Counted from the first letter of the stretch, positions 31,101 through 42,749 are shown. The stretch: 64,000 bases of DNA from Phytophthora hibernalis (GCA_012656075.1 JAAKBF010000233.1:62001-126000); one strand, 5' to 3'. The notes: a model not told the origin generated them from the sequence alone. Numbers and translations: made by a program.

Positions 31101-32072
31101 GGTTCCGCGCTCTAATTGAGCCTCTCACACGAATGCAAGCTCGCACTTGCATCGTGGCTAACATCGATCCGAAATGCGCGATTCCAAAGCCCATGCTGAA
31201 TTTCGGTATCAAGAAGATGGCTGGCATTTTGCTGTACCTCATTCGTAAGGAGGCCGAAAAGATTGAGCATGATCTCAAAATTCCGTCTGCGAGCGCCACA
31301 AACGAGCATCTTCGCCGCATTAACAGTGACCCAAGCGGCTTCTACACGTGGCTGCGACCCATCGTCGACAAGTTCTTCGTCGACCAACACACCGGCAGTC
31401 TGCCAGAGCCCTCTCTTTGACAACGGACACTTCAATTGAATGGACAACGGATGCTGAGGCTCCTCGCACAAGCGCAAGTAAAGCACAAGAACTGGCAGCC
31501 CCCGGCTTGCCAAACGACGGAGCTCGAGTCGGATCGCTGCGTTCCAGCGTCATGCCGTTAGCGCTTCATCCGTCAACAACACCGACAACTCTGTCGAGAC
31601 CTCATCCACTCCTTCCAGAAAGTACTACTGGAGCGACTACCTGCACGACTTCACCATTTGGCCATACCTACTGCTATTTATCTTCGCCAAGCTGTCTGCG
31701 GGAATACCTCTGCTGTACGCGTGTTTGATCAAGCTCGTCTTCACCTGCACCTGCACGTGGTTTGCTGTCCCTGGCGCGTTCCCTCGAGCCACGCGGCAGT
31801 GGAAACGAGCGCGCAACGATCTGGAGCCACTACGGCGGCAGTGTGTCGTGTTAGCCGCTATCTGCGACGTACTGAGCTCCTACGCACTGCGCGTCTGGGT
31901 CCGCTGGGTGCAGTGCTACCTCAGTGCACTGGTATACGGCTCAGCCGCCACCGCGATCTGCTTCTCTCGTTCACCATCGGAAGTGCGCGAGTCCGAGCAG
32001 TTCGCACTCCTAATCGTCTGCTTCCTCTACGCCAGCGCCATCGTCGGCGTGCAAATAGCAGTCAACGTGTAA
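28174..32072 (+). CDS. START-PDZ-START protein, probably with C-terminal membrane helices
   Basis: Exon 1 is 28174-28294 and exon 2 starts at 28368 after a 73-base intron (GGTACG...TCTCTAG); the join gives AELDDAVIMGENAVW. The domain order is a START-type lipid domain (AKGWLPVSADTLFDTLMDA, YRKSWDSNV, FSIPNYVVNMLLHTMMPSF) and a Ser-rich linker. A PDZ-like module (KIGLHLETDLFSNKVLV, VTSVNGVSV) and a second, split PDZ-like piece follow (GYLVYEINDSYVLDVPFAEIAHLL). A second START-like domain (GVTTSWKSDEDGSVWIKLEG, TRMQARTCIVANIDP, GIKKMAGILLYLI) comes next. The frame stops at 31420. Adding one T at 31416-31418 continues it without a gap, and a second small correction near 31555 leads into three hydrophobic helices ending at 32072 (PYLLLFIFAKLSAGIPLLY). 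I infer one tail-anchored protein of about 1,275 residues; the part to 31420 is certain. Confidence 0.75.
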
Positions 32073-32213
32073 ACCTGTCCACTCAAATTCAAACGGACAG
32101 CAAAAACGTCAACTTCAACTTTACATGTTAATATCAAACGTACTTAACCGAGCAGCCGGTAATATATTCCGTACTTAACCGAACCATACTGCCGGCCCTT
32201 TTACATTGTCAAG

Positions 32214-33266
32214 ATGGCCAAGGGCGAGTCGGCGTCGACGTCCGCGTCGGGATGGAAGCTCAGCCCCATACGCTTCATGCAGTTGGCACTGGCCACAACT
32301 GTTCTCTTCTCCGTGTCCTACATGTACCAGTTCGTGAGCGTGAGCGTGTCTCTGCGTTCAACAGGCGATTCGGAGGACTCGGAGGGCGGCGGCCTCGTGC
32401 GCAACCGTGTGTTGGGCCACTCGGTGCTGCATCTGCAGGGCTTCGAGGCCGGCCACAAGTTCGTGAGTGAGTACGACGTGGAGGCGCAGGGACCGCTCTA
32501 CCTGCTCGTCATGAGCGACGTGGACGCGGACGGCAAGTACTGGTGTCCGGACTGCGAACGTGCCAAGAAGCCCGTTATGGACGCCTTCAACCGCGCCCCC
32601 AGAGGCTCGAGACTCGTGGAGATCCGTGTAGGCCCCGAGTCCTATTGGGCCGACTACATGAACGACTTTAGACAGAACCAACTCTTCTATTTGGATCACA
32701 TCCCGTCCCTCTTACGGTACGAGGGCGGCGGCAATTCGTCCACGATGCTCACCGAGTCCTTCTGTACAGACGCAGCCTTGTTGGACTACGCGTTCCGAGT
32801 CAACAAACCTCTGGCGGGAGAGCCCCACAAGAACAAGGTGCTGACCATGTACTCGCCAGAAGAGGTGATGGGGTACTTGGGTACTTATGACAACTCGTTC
32901 CCGCTGTTCCTCTTCTTCGTGTCTGGGTTCCACGAGTTCAATGGACGACTGTGGTGTCCGTACTGCGACCGCGCAGATGTGCCCGTGATGCACTACTACA
33001 ACTACACAGCGCCTGATAATGCTGTCATGGTGCGCGTCATGGTCGCCGACACGTACAAGAAGTGGAAGAAGAAGAAGAACCCATTCAAGCAGCCCGAGTT
33101 CCAGGAGAAAGTGGCGCCTGTGAGAGGTGTGCCCTATCTGGGTTTCGTCAAGAAGGACCTGGCCGCCAACAAGATCAACGTGCACCAGTTCATGCCGGAC
33201 TACCCGGAACTCGGCAAGCTGCAGACGTTCTTCAAAAACAAGCCACGCACAGCTCGACCCACGTAG
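32214..33266 (+). CDS. T2: membrane-anchored double TRP14-like thioredoxin protein, intact
   Basis: The best-preserved member of the family: 350 residues with no frame break. The N-terminus is short and basic, then one helix at about residues 21-40 (FMQLALATTVLFSVSYMYQF), giving predicted type II topology. Thioredoxin domain 1 (about 88-170) carries YWCPDCERAKKPV, the exact WCPDC of TXNDC17/TRP14, then VGPESYWADYMNDFRQNQ and IPSLLRYEG. Domain 2 (about 225-335) carries LWCPYCDRADVPVMHYY and VPYLGFV. Cysteines fall at about 109/112 and 246/249. Sequons GNSST and YNYTA point to the secretory pathway. Expected chemistry is thiol-disulfide exchange on lumenal or surface substrates; this is inferred, not known. 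The gene end is only 58 bases from the MULE at 33325. Confidence 0.85.
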   Translation: MAKGESASTSASGWKLSPIRFMQLALATTVLFSVSYMYQFVSVSVSLRSTGDSEDSEGGGLVRNRVLGHSVLHLQGFEAGHKFVSEYDVEAQGPLYLLVMSDVDADGKYWCPDCERAKKPVMDAFNRAPRGSRLVEIRVGPESYWADYMNDFRQNQLFYLDHIPSLLRYEGGGNSSTMLTESFCTDAALLDYAFRVNKPLAGEPHKNKVLTMYSPEEVMGYLGTYDNSFPLFLFFVSGFHEFNGRLWCPYCDRADVPVMHYYNYTAPDNAVMVRVMVADTYKKWKKKKNPFKQPEFQEKVAPVRGVPYLGFVKKDLAANKINVHQFMPDYPELGKLQTFFKNKPRTARPT

Positions 33267-33940
33267 ACAATTGACCTCCAGTCAAACAGGGACTGTAGTG
33301 GTCAAACATCGATTAATGGCCTACTATTGTACCGGCAGATTGGGATCAATTCGTAGGGTCATAACTTTTTTCCTGACCGTATTTTTCGATGCGGTTTTCT
33401 TTGCGTGAAAATTTGCTGAGAGATCTTTAATTGTCCAAAGCGTGGTGCAAAACAGCCAATGATAGCGGTGCCTTGGTCATTCAAAAACTTTAATTCGTCT
33501 TGTCGCTAGGGTAGGGTTGGATATTTTATGACCAGCGACTGCCAATTCTCAAGGATGCTTACTGAAATCAAGTCTATTTTCGCTGCAAACAGGCGGTCAG
33601 TGACAGAGGCGGGTGAAAGTAGTCAAAAGCCGTCAAAAACGGCTAAATTAGCTCTGAAAAACGGAATGTAGCGCTCGACGTACGATACTCTGGCAAATAA
33701 AATAATGTTTGTTTTGTAGTGTAGGCATCCAGGAGCACGAGAGTGGCTATATGTACATTAATTAAAAGGTCCATTGGCGGGTCCAGAGTGGGACGGTGTA
33801 TCCCTAACCACCGCAGATGGCTCACCCATCAACTAAGACCATCACTTATGGTCGCTTGGATTTGGTGGCTGCCGATACTCCCCATTCGAAAACCGGCCCC
33901 CTCGCAAGCAGGACCCAGCGCGGAGACCAGGATCGCTGCG

Positions 33941-36478
33941 ATGCCGCGCCAGCACGCCTCGACAACGCGCATACCACCCCGTTTGCCCGATGCCGTGATC
34001 AAGAGCGACGACAGCGAAGGGGAAGGTTCTGGTAGCGATTGGAGTAACGAGCGCAGCGCGATCCACGAAGATTAGGAAAGCCCGCCGCCTACACTTCAGC
34101 AGGTCTCCTAAAAACAGCGAGGGAGCCATTCACGAGGGAGAAAGCACCGCAAGCGACGGAAGGAGGGGTCTCGCAGACACTCAGGCGGGAGGACCAGGCA
34201 TCTTCGGTCGCTTCTTCTTCGACTTCTGAATCAGGAGATGATTCAAGCACCTCCGTTTCGACAACGGTTGCAAGTGCCCCGCGCGACGAACACGCCGTTG
34301 CACTCCGTGATGACCTTGTACAAGTTCCTGAGCTAGAACGGAGAATGTTCGACGACTGGGTCGATCTGGAGCAGTACCTGCGCAACTACAGCAAGCGCAC
34401 GTACCAGGTATGTACCACTTGCCTGAACAGTGAAACCGTATTGTACTGTGCACAAATTGCTCTATTCTATTTATTTTCCAAACGTGTGTGCTTACGAAAT
34501 GTATATATATATATATTCTATTCGGACAGCTACTCCTGTGAAGACACGAAACAGGAGGATTTCGGTCAGTCGTACACCAAGTACGCCGATACCTGATAAC
34601 GTCAAGTTTTACAACAAAACCTACGTGTGCACACATCATGGATTGCCCAGATCCGGGAGGACCAGCGGACAGCGGCCTAACCAGCATTCCAGGAAAATCG
34701 GATGCCCTGCGCAGGTTTGAAATCTGCCTCAAATCCTAGTTTCTATTACTGCGTACTTACAGTGTTATGTTGTCGATATAAATTCTTGCGTTCGTGAAAC
34801 GGGATCATGGGATGTGTGTATTACGAAGCAAAACACAGGGCACAATCACGATGTCGACCGCGAAGCCTACCAGAACTACCACGAGGCGCGCTACATTTCA
34901 GATGACGAAGTTCTTTCGACGGTGCGGACGTTGCATCGCGCCGGTGCGAACAAAAGAGGATTCTTGAGTACATCACGGAGAATTCGACTGTCGATCCTGC
35001 AATGAAAGACGTACATAACCTCGTGAGTCGACTACAGAAGGAGGCTTACGCTTTCCCCAGCATGGAGAAACGCATTGCTGCTATTTTGGAAGATTATGCA
35101 GCTAAACCTGGCAACGTCTCGCGCGTGTACGCGAACGAAGAGGTACGAGACTACTCTTATGAGCTGTTTTCACTTTTGCTAAAGTTTGTTATAATGTATT
35201 TTGGTTATGTAGGGTACTGTTGAATGCATCTTCATTCAATCCTCGCACATGCGGTCAATGTTCGAGCATTTTCCTGAAGTACTTCTGATCGACGCCACCC
35301 ACGACACCAATGCCTCGAACTACAAATTATTCAGTTTCATAATCAATGATGCATTGGGGAAGGGTCAGCATGTCCAGGTAAGGCACCAACGACTGGTTCA
35401 AATTGTGTAGTTGTCTAACAGTCTCAGACTGTGCGTAGCTTGACATGAAAAAATCTAACTATGTTTGCCCGTACGATCTTCGCTATAGCATTGCTTGTTG
35501 GAGAATGAGAGGAAAGAAACTTTGCGTGTGGCTTGTCAATAGTTCAAGGAAAGCTGTCCGTCGTACGATTCCCTCGCTGTGATAATTGTGGACAAGGATT
35601 TTACGGAACTGTCAGTTCTGAAGGAGGAATTCCCGGGTGTTCGTATACTGCTATGTCACTTTCACGTGGTGAAATACCTGCAGGAGGAGGTAGCCAAAGA
35701 GAAGTACGACTTGGACGCATGGACGAAGAAATAAATGAAACGTCTGATCCAGTTGTTGGTGAGCACGCCGACGGAGAAATCCTACGACGAAATTATTACG
35801 ACGATGAGGGTGGTGTTACGTTCAGAAGCCAAAGTGACGCAGTGGTTCAGTTATTTTGATCGTAATTGGACTGCCTGTAAAGTTATGTGGAGCTCTGTAT
35901 ATCGCGGAAATGTGCCTCACATGGGGAACCAGACGAACAACAGGTTGGTGACTCTTATTTTATGAAACAATGGATGTGTTTAACCTGTACTGTTTGTATG
36001 AATTTACTTTGTCTGGGCTGGAATCGAGTTGGCAGAAACTGAAGACATTAGTGAATCGCTCTACCACACTGGATGATTGTGTGGTTTCCATCTTATTTTG
36101 GCAGACAGTGAACGAAATGTTTCGGCAGCGCAGCATCAAAAAGGTTGGCATATACACGAACAACCAATACGACGCGGAAATGAACAATCTCCTGAATACC
36201 GTTTCTCGGCATGCTGTCGAGTTGGTTAAACAGCAGTATGACTTTGCGTTACTCTCGACCACGGAGTATCGCCAGAGGTCGATGGATCCCTACGTGATGA
36301 TGCGGTACACTGCTGGAAAGAATGATGACGTACCTGACGAGTACATGATGAATCGACATGGGTGGACGTGTTCGCGTATTTTCCGGGTAACAAGACTGTT
36401 GCCCTGTAGGCACATTATCTACTATCGGAAGATTACAGGATGCGGTGCTCTCGTTCCCGAAAGTATAAATGGCTTGTG
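33941..36478 (+). pseudogene. Mutator-like transposase with FAR1-like and SWIM domains
   Basis: Coding pieces in order: WVDLEQYLRNYSKRTYQ; a FAR1-like DNA-binding segment (TRTATPVKTRNRRI, CTHHG, RKIGCPAQ, ITKQNTGHNHDVDREAYQNY); LKDVHNLVSRLQKEAY-like text; the catalytic core VLLIDATHDTNASNYKLFSF with the first Asp; VIIVDKDFTELSVLKEEFPG with the second; HFHVVKYLQEEVAKEKY; LESSWQKLKTLVNR. The C-terminal SWIM zinc motif C-x-CH-type is seen at CSRIFRVTRLLPCRHIIYY. Likely introns occur at about 35143-35211 and at the GTAAGG after 35378. Several frame changes remain, so it is probably not functional, though some may be sequencing indels. Confidence 0.75.
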
Positions 36479-36689
36479 AAAGCTTCCGAAAAATGAGTCC
36501 AACATGTCCGAAGACGTCGACATCCCGTTTGAGTCTCGAGGTATTCGCCGCGATCCAGGTCGAGCGAAGCCACAAAATGAAAAATCAACGATATTTTCGC
36601 TATAGGACGTCAAATTGCTGATGTTAGATCCACGTGGGGACACGGGCATATTCCGACTTGAAAATAGTACTGGAGAAAGTTTTGAACGA

Positions 36690-38330
36690 TGTCCGGACCG
36701 GAGCTGTCCAGTTTAGCTGGTGGAGATAGTGGAGAACGCAGCAAACTAACGGCTTCCCAGGGCGCGATCGAGTCACAATCTGAAACTCACCCACAGTCTC
36801 AGACTGGGTACGAGTTTGATGTTGTGGATCTAATAGCTGATGAAAAACATGCAGGCAAACGCATCCAGGCCGGGGATGAAAGTATCTCACACACATTGCC
36901 CGGGCTTGCGCGTTACACGCTCTCGTCAATGAGCTAGATTGCACTGATCTCGACCAAATTGTCGCCGAAGAAGAAGGGGTTGAGAATGAAATTACCGACG
37001 GGGACCAAGAGAGGGATAATGGAGACCCGTCTCAGACTGGGAACCAACGCGATTCCATAACAGACACAGTTGAGCATCAAGACATCGCAGCACAAACAAA
37101 CGCAACACCCGAGAATAATAGCCATACGGGGTGGTTTATTGCTGCGTCAAAAAAGAGCGGGCCATGCGAAAGCTAAGAAGGCGACACGTAAACAAACAGC
37201 GCGAGAAGATCTGCAGCAGACGGCTAAACTGGTTCGTGCTGTGGCCGCGTGGTCAACTCCGTCAATGGCCCTTTACTGGAAGCGCACGTAAATGGGTTCT
37301 GTCTCCGAGGCGCCGAGGGTCACCGCGCCATGTTCATTTTGAAGCAGACACGCTCCACCCATATTGCTATTCTAGAGAGAAAGAAGACGCCACCGACAGA
37401 TGCTTCAAAAATAATGGCTGTCCTGCCATTACGTCGGATTGAATCCTGCGAAGGACAAGTCGCTCACTTTCAAAACCGGTGGTACAGCGATCACGAAGCG
37501 AGAATGCCAGCTAAAGAGATCACTATTCAAACTGGTCGAGTCGTGTACGACGTACAGATGCTAATAGCAATGATGTCATGGCACACGGCAATTCCTCGCT
37601 TTTATGAAGTGAAAAACTATCACCTGGATCATCGAGTTGGATCTATCGAACTGGGATCCAGATGAAAGCTGGAAGATAGACTGCCTGGGCCTAATTTCAT
37701 TATTGAACGTCTAAGATCGATTAATGTGCTTGGTCAATACTTCTGGATTACTACCCTTCGTGGAAAATCACTCGTCGAGCTGTCAGTCCTGGACCTATGC
37801 GTACGCTCGCTGAAGAAGAGATACCAAGACGAGCACGTTATATTTGCTATACCATCGCACCTCTTCCGATTTCCTGTTTTCGACTAAAAGGCGCTGTCCG
37901 ATGACCCTGCTTGGAAGCATCTTCATTCAGCCCTAGAACACCATGATGATACGGCGGCAAAGAAGATGTGGTTTTTCGCGGTTATACACTACAACTCCGA
38001 GCATTGGTGTGCTGTGGCTGTTAAATTGAGCGAGTTCTCAGTAATTATCTTCGATCCGCAGCAAACTGTGGATCGATTCGCCGCACTTAGGACCTATCCA
38101 AGAGCTGAGCTGATTCCACTTCTGCCTGAACCACCGTCCCCGAAGCGCTATCACTTCAAGCAGGTCGAATGAATCGTACAGATCGACACGTACAACTTCG
38201 GAGTCTTTGTTATTCTCTTCTTGAGCTGATTCTTCTCGATGTCGAACCAGAGGGCGTAGATACAGCTCTTGCCATGAGTACTTTAGGTACAGGTTCATTT
38301 CCCACATTATAAGATTAATGTGAGCTAAAG
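36690..38330 (+). pseudogene. ULP1-like (C48) cysteine protease carried by the MULE
   Basis: An acidic N-terminal part (36690-37120) is followed by poorly preserved text and then a ULP1-type core: WFFAVIHYNSEHWCAVAVKL with the catalytic HW, FDPQQTVDRFAAL with the Asp, and after an in-frame TGA near 38170 the segment QIDTYNFGVFVILFLELILL. In active ULP1/SENP proteases this last segment reads Q-x-D-x-x-x-CG; here the nucleophile is Phe (TTC at about 38195). Several stops interrupt the frame (for example after FRFPVFD near 37888). MULEs with ULP1 domains (Kaonashi-type) are known in plants and oomycetes; this copy cannot be an active protease as written. Confidence 0.65.
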
Positions 38331-39063
38331 CTTTACTTTTTACTTTTCGGTCTTGGCGCTTCTTGCCTTTTACATTCCCATTGACTGACACTGAGATAAT
38401 GCCTCTCCGAGTTAGAACACTGTGCTCGAGGACTTAGCGAAATTCAGCGGGCTTGACCGCCGTAAGCGACCATCACTCCGGGTTCTGCAGACTTTTTGTG
38501 CTTTCAACAAGGACGCCCTACACACAAATGCTTCGTCGTTGCACAGAAAACTGATCAGGAGGTGGCCGTTCTATCCAACAGATGGCAAGTCTATCCACCA
38601 GAAAGGACATCAGACTGTGCAGGACTGTGCGGGAATGTGTAAGACTGTGCTGTATGAGACATTTTTACTGTGTATATAGTCTCTGCCCCAGGAGCACGAT
38701 GGCGTCTTTCGTGCTTTCTTATGAGCTCTCCCTGTGAAAGTTATGGTACAAAAGGCTAGAGTGGTACTAACAATATGGGGATTGAGACTCGTGCTTTATC
38801 ATGCCTAGAGCGTGAAGGAGAGCCCCGATCAAACCTACACAACTACGCCTCGGTAACAGCAACACAGTGGCTTATGATTTACTAAAATTGGGCCAGATTT
38901 GGTCAACATACAACCATTTCAAGTTTATTGTGACTTATCCCAATCTGCCGGTACAATAAAGACAATGTTGAAGCGTGTCGAGGAGTACAACCTCAAGTTG
39001 ATGTTCATTTTGCCGTTAGAAATATATCACTTTCGTTTAGAAATCCGCGTCAATTGCACAATA

Positions 39064-40682
39064 ATGGCTTCGAGCAGGAGTACTCGACATGGCGGAGCGA
39101 GTCTCTGGCTGCGTCGCAACGTGTGGCTTGTGGCAGCAGCCACCTTCGTGGTCATCTACTGCGTCTTCATGGTGCGCACCACCATGTGGGCGCACGCGTT
39201 CCAGGAGCAAGAGCAGGAGCAGGAATCCGGTCAACGGGTCGGGGACGGAACTGCTATGCGTGAGGCGATGGCTGCTCTACGGGAAATGGGCGCATTGAGG
39301 ACGGAAAACGCGCAGGAGGAGGCGGAAGAGCAGGCGGAAGAAGCGGCGGAGTACGGACGCGAGCAGCTGGTCAAAGGCGGAGGAGAACCGGAGGCTGTGG
39401 GCGAGGAGGAGGCGTACAACGCACACGCAGCAGCGACGACAGGTCCGCGACTCCGTACGGACGAGGAGAAGGACACGGTGGCGTACGATGACAAAGTCCC
39501 ATTGGAAGATGCTGGAGAGATCCCAATGGTTGGCGCCACGGCAGAGGCACCGACGACGGACCACAGGTGGACGCCGTTCGATGACTTGCCGATTGCTGCT
39601 GACAACGCAGGACCTAAACCAGAGACGTCGGAGAACAAGAGCGACCACTTGAGGACTAAGCTACTGGTGACTGGAGGTATGAAGCCGCAACGTCCACAAA
39701 TACCTGGTGCGATTGCTACAACGTATACGGGTGCTGGAGCGTTCACGTCGAAACGCTTTGACAAGTCACGACTCGTCTTGGAAACTCCGCAGCAATTGAA
39801 CAGTTCGATCCCGTTTGAGAAGCGACACGACACAATTTTCGGGTTCAACGCCACCATGGCATATCTGCAGCTTTATAGCAAGCCTGTTGATTCCCAGGAG
39901 CAGATTTTCCTGTTTTTCACATGCAGCGACGACAAGGGCGGTCGAGACGACTGGAGCCCCGTGTGCACGGAAGCCCGCGAGAAGGTGTACGCTACGTTTG
40001 CCAAGTCACCTTCGACGAATCGCCTCGTGACAATTCACGTAGGACCACTCGAAGACTGGAAACATGGGAACGCTTTCACCGACGACAATGACCTTCGTCT
40101 CAAGGCCATTCCTACCATAATGCGATGGGATGGCGGTGCGCCCGGATCACTGCGTTCGACGTGGGGTGTACTAGTGGACAAGTCGGTTTTGTTCGAGCCG
40201 CTGCTGCGCTATCTCTTCCGAAACGCCGACGTACAAGACCAGCTACTGGCGAAACCAGAAGTGGAGACCAAAGAGATCATCACGCTGAGAGGATACGCGC
40301 AGTACCGAGCGTACATGGAATCGTACGCGAAGAACGGAACACCGTTCCCGCTCTTCATGATGATGGTGTCGGGCCGGTTCCAGCGCAACAACCGCCTTTG
40401 GTGTCCGTGGTGTCGACAGTCTGAGATGCCGGGTGAGTACGCATTCTACGCTTATGCGCCACCCGATGCCAAACTCGTCCTCGTGGAGACCTACGACAAG
40501 TACAGCGAGTGGCGGAATCCAGAGAACGAGTTCAAGAAGGACCCGCAGCTTGCGATGAAGGGCGTGCCATGGTTCTACCGCGTATATCCAGGCCCGCCCG
40601 GCCAACCACTCACATACCAGCGAGTCAAGCAAAATTCTACGTGCTTGAAGCATTGCAGCGCGTCTTCGAAGGCTCTGGGTGA
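39064..40682 (+). CDS. T3: membrane-anchored double TRP14-like thioredoxin protein
   Basis: Start at the ATG at 39064 (MASSRSTRHGGASLWLRRN), just outside the MULE. One N-terminal helix (VWLVAAATFVVIYCVFMV) follows basic residues, so type II topology. Next comes a 200-residue Glu/Ala-rich stalk. Domain 1: IFLFFTCSDDKGG, DDWSPVCTEAREKVYATF, where the first CPxC cysteine is replaced by Ser, then VGPLEDWKHGNAFTDDNDLR and IPTIMRWDGG. Domain 2: MMMVSGRFQRNNRLWCPWCR with intact CPWC, then YAFYAYAPPD and GVPWFYRV. At the AAAA at 40631-40634 one extra A gives KFYVLEALQRVFEGSG and a stop at 40680-40682, matching T4. Uncorrected, the frame runs to 40980 into the next gene, with implausible text. Confidence 0.8.
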
Positions 40683-40810
40683 GCCACATGACGTAGCGGA
40701 GACTTTGCTGGGCCAGATACTTAGAAATTGTAAAGGCGCAAATCAAAGCAGATGCCGATTTGTTCGGTACGTGGCAGGCGAACCGAACACTTGCTCATCA
40801 ACGCTGAAGG

Positions 40811-42174
40811 ATGCCGCACAAAGCAGGAGGTCTGCGCCATGCCGCCAGCAGCGCCCGGCGGCGGCGTTGGGCGATGGTCGTCGGTGCCGTGTTTACACTG
40901 TACTGCATGTTCCTCTTCCAAGTGCGTCTGTGGTCGGCCGCGAGTCACGCGGACCTGCGGGCCAACGTCATCAGCGCTGACAGGGACTCTGCGGTCATTG
41001 ATCGACCGCCAGTCAAGCAGGACGTAGACCAACGGCGCGAAACGACAGAGCACGATGTCGATATACAGGTTGTCGACAATATCCAGACGCCGGAACCAAC
41101 CCCCGTTGCCAATGCAGAGGAATCAGTCACGAACGAGCAGCAAAACCTGCGTGGTGGAGACGTACTTGCAACCCCTGGACCTATTATCATTTCAACACCT
41201 GAGCCCACTGCAACACAAATTGCGGCCCCAGCTACAACATTTGCAGCGCCTGCTATTCCAGTTACAACTACAAGAGTGGTTCCTTCATTCGACAGTCGAC
41301 ACGACGTGGTCTCTGGATACGATGCTGCCATTGCATATTTGGCAAACTACACGACACCCGAAGGTTCCGGTGAGAAGCTCTTCTTATTTTTCGTGTGCGG
41401 CGATGCACAGGGCCAACAGATGACTTGGCGTCGGGTTTGTGTAGACGCCTCGGAGCATGTGTATGACGTGTTCGCCAAGTCTCCATCGCAGAACAGACTA
41501 GTCACAATTCACGCAGGATCGAAGCAGGATTGGTCGGCACCAAACCCATTCTTCAAAGACGGCGATTTAAAGGTGAAGATGATCCCTGCACTCATGGAAT
41601 GGCATGGAGGCGCCCCTGGGGCGAAGCGGGCCACATCCGGTATGATTATTGAAGAGAGTTTGCTGTACGAACCGCTGCTCCGATATCTGTTCGAGAACCA
41701 GGATGCACCGGACCCGCTGCTCCTGCCGGAGAAGACAGCATCAAAGGAGATCGTCGAGCTGAAGGGATACACAAACTACCGCCACTACATCGACGCTGTT
41801 GCTACTGGAGAGAAAGTCTCTCCTGAAGGACCGATGTTCGTCTTCCTGATTGCAGGACGACTAGAAACCAATGACCGACTCTGGTGTCCATACTGCCGGT
41901 ACTCTGAAATCTCCGTCGAGTATGCATTCTACGCCTTTGCACCTCCAGGCTCAAGGCTGGTGAAGGTGGAGACGGTTGACTCGTATGGACTCTGGAGGAA
42001 CCCTGCGAACGAGTGGAAGAAAGACACGGCGCTGATGGTGCGTGGCGTGCCGTGGATGTACCATGCGAACCTCGACACGGAAGCCAAAAGTTTCACCTTT
42101 GAACGAGTGAGCGAGCGCTTTGACCACCCAGACGCGCTGCGAGGCATCTTCCAGGGCTGGAAAACCCTGTTTAA
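40811..42174 (+). CDS. T4: membrane-anchored double TRP14-like thioredoxin protein
   Basis: Start at the ATG at 40811, 128 bases after the inferred T3 stop. N-terminal basic segment (SSARRRRW), one helix (AMVVGAVFTLYCMFLFQV), a Thr/Pro/Ala-rich stalk, then domain 1 (LFLFFVCGDAQGQQMTWRRV with VCVDASEHVYDVFAKSP; only the second Cys kept; AGSKQDWSAPNPFFKDGDLK; IPALMEWHGG) and domain 2 (FVFLIAGRLETNDRLWCPYC, YAFYAFAPPGSRLVKVETV, GVPWMYHANL). The frame continues to 42430, but beyond 42174 it matches untranslated sequence that is repeated downstream of the gene at about 42640-42700. Adding an A at 42161-42164 ends the protein as FQGWKNPV at 42174. I take that as the true end. Confidence 0.8.
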
Positions 42175-42749
42175 CATAGACCTTCATTGTAGCCGTGTTG
42201 ATGACGTTCGAAACCCCATTTCTAAACAGCAGCTCAGACGCTCTCTCGACTGCAGGAAGTGCCACTTCCTGGCCTGCACTAGCTCCTCCCGGTGCGCTGC
42301 AGGAAAGAAATTGACACACAAGCCATGGGAAAAGAATCCACACGTCTGCTTCATTCCTCCGGCAAAGAATGAAGATTGCGTGCATCATCGACGGGGTTGG
42401 TGCATTATCCCCATATCTGTCAGGAAATAAGTCAGAAACTCCTTCTCAAAAGTTCGCAACAAAGCTGTGAAATGGCAGAATCTCTGAGCTTCTGAATCGT
42501 GGTAACATGATGGATGAACTCCCCAGCAGCGCGTTCACCACTCAACCTCGGATGGTGTATGTATACATGCAATCAATAAACGTGCTTTTGTTTTTGTTTC
42601 TTAAAAGAGCGAAGAGTTTTCTACCATCACAATGTACCCATGTTCACTGTAGCCATGTTGGTGGCGTTTCTAATGCCATAATCACTTTCTAAACGGCAGT
42701 TGACAAAAATCTCCACAAAGTTCAGTCACACTGACGTACGAGTTCGACT

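Larger units (their letters stand above)
33325..38958 (+). mobile_element. MULE element with transposase and ULP1-like remnant
   Basis: Terminal inverted repeats of 22 bases, TATTGTACCGGCAGATTGGG plus AT, lie at 33325-33346 and, inverted, at 38937-38958, with no mismatch. The 5.6-kb interior holds a Mutator-like transposase and a C48 protease remnant, both on the plus strand and both broken. No 9-base target duplication is visible at the ends (ATGGCCTAC against AAGACAATG), so the element is old or its flanks have changed. It sits between T2 and T3 and splits the thioredoxin gene array. Confidence 0.8.

Noticed and set aside
42175..42430. Cys-rich C-terminal extension of T4
   Set aside because: It is absent from T3 and T5, matches duplicated non-coding sequence near 42640, and vanishes when one A is added at 42161.
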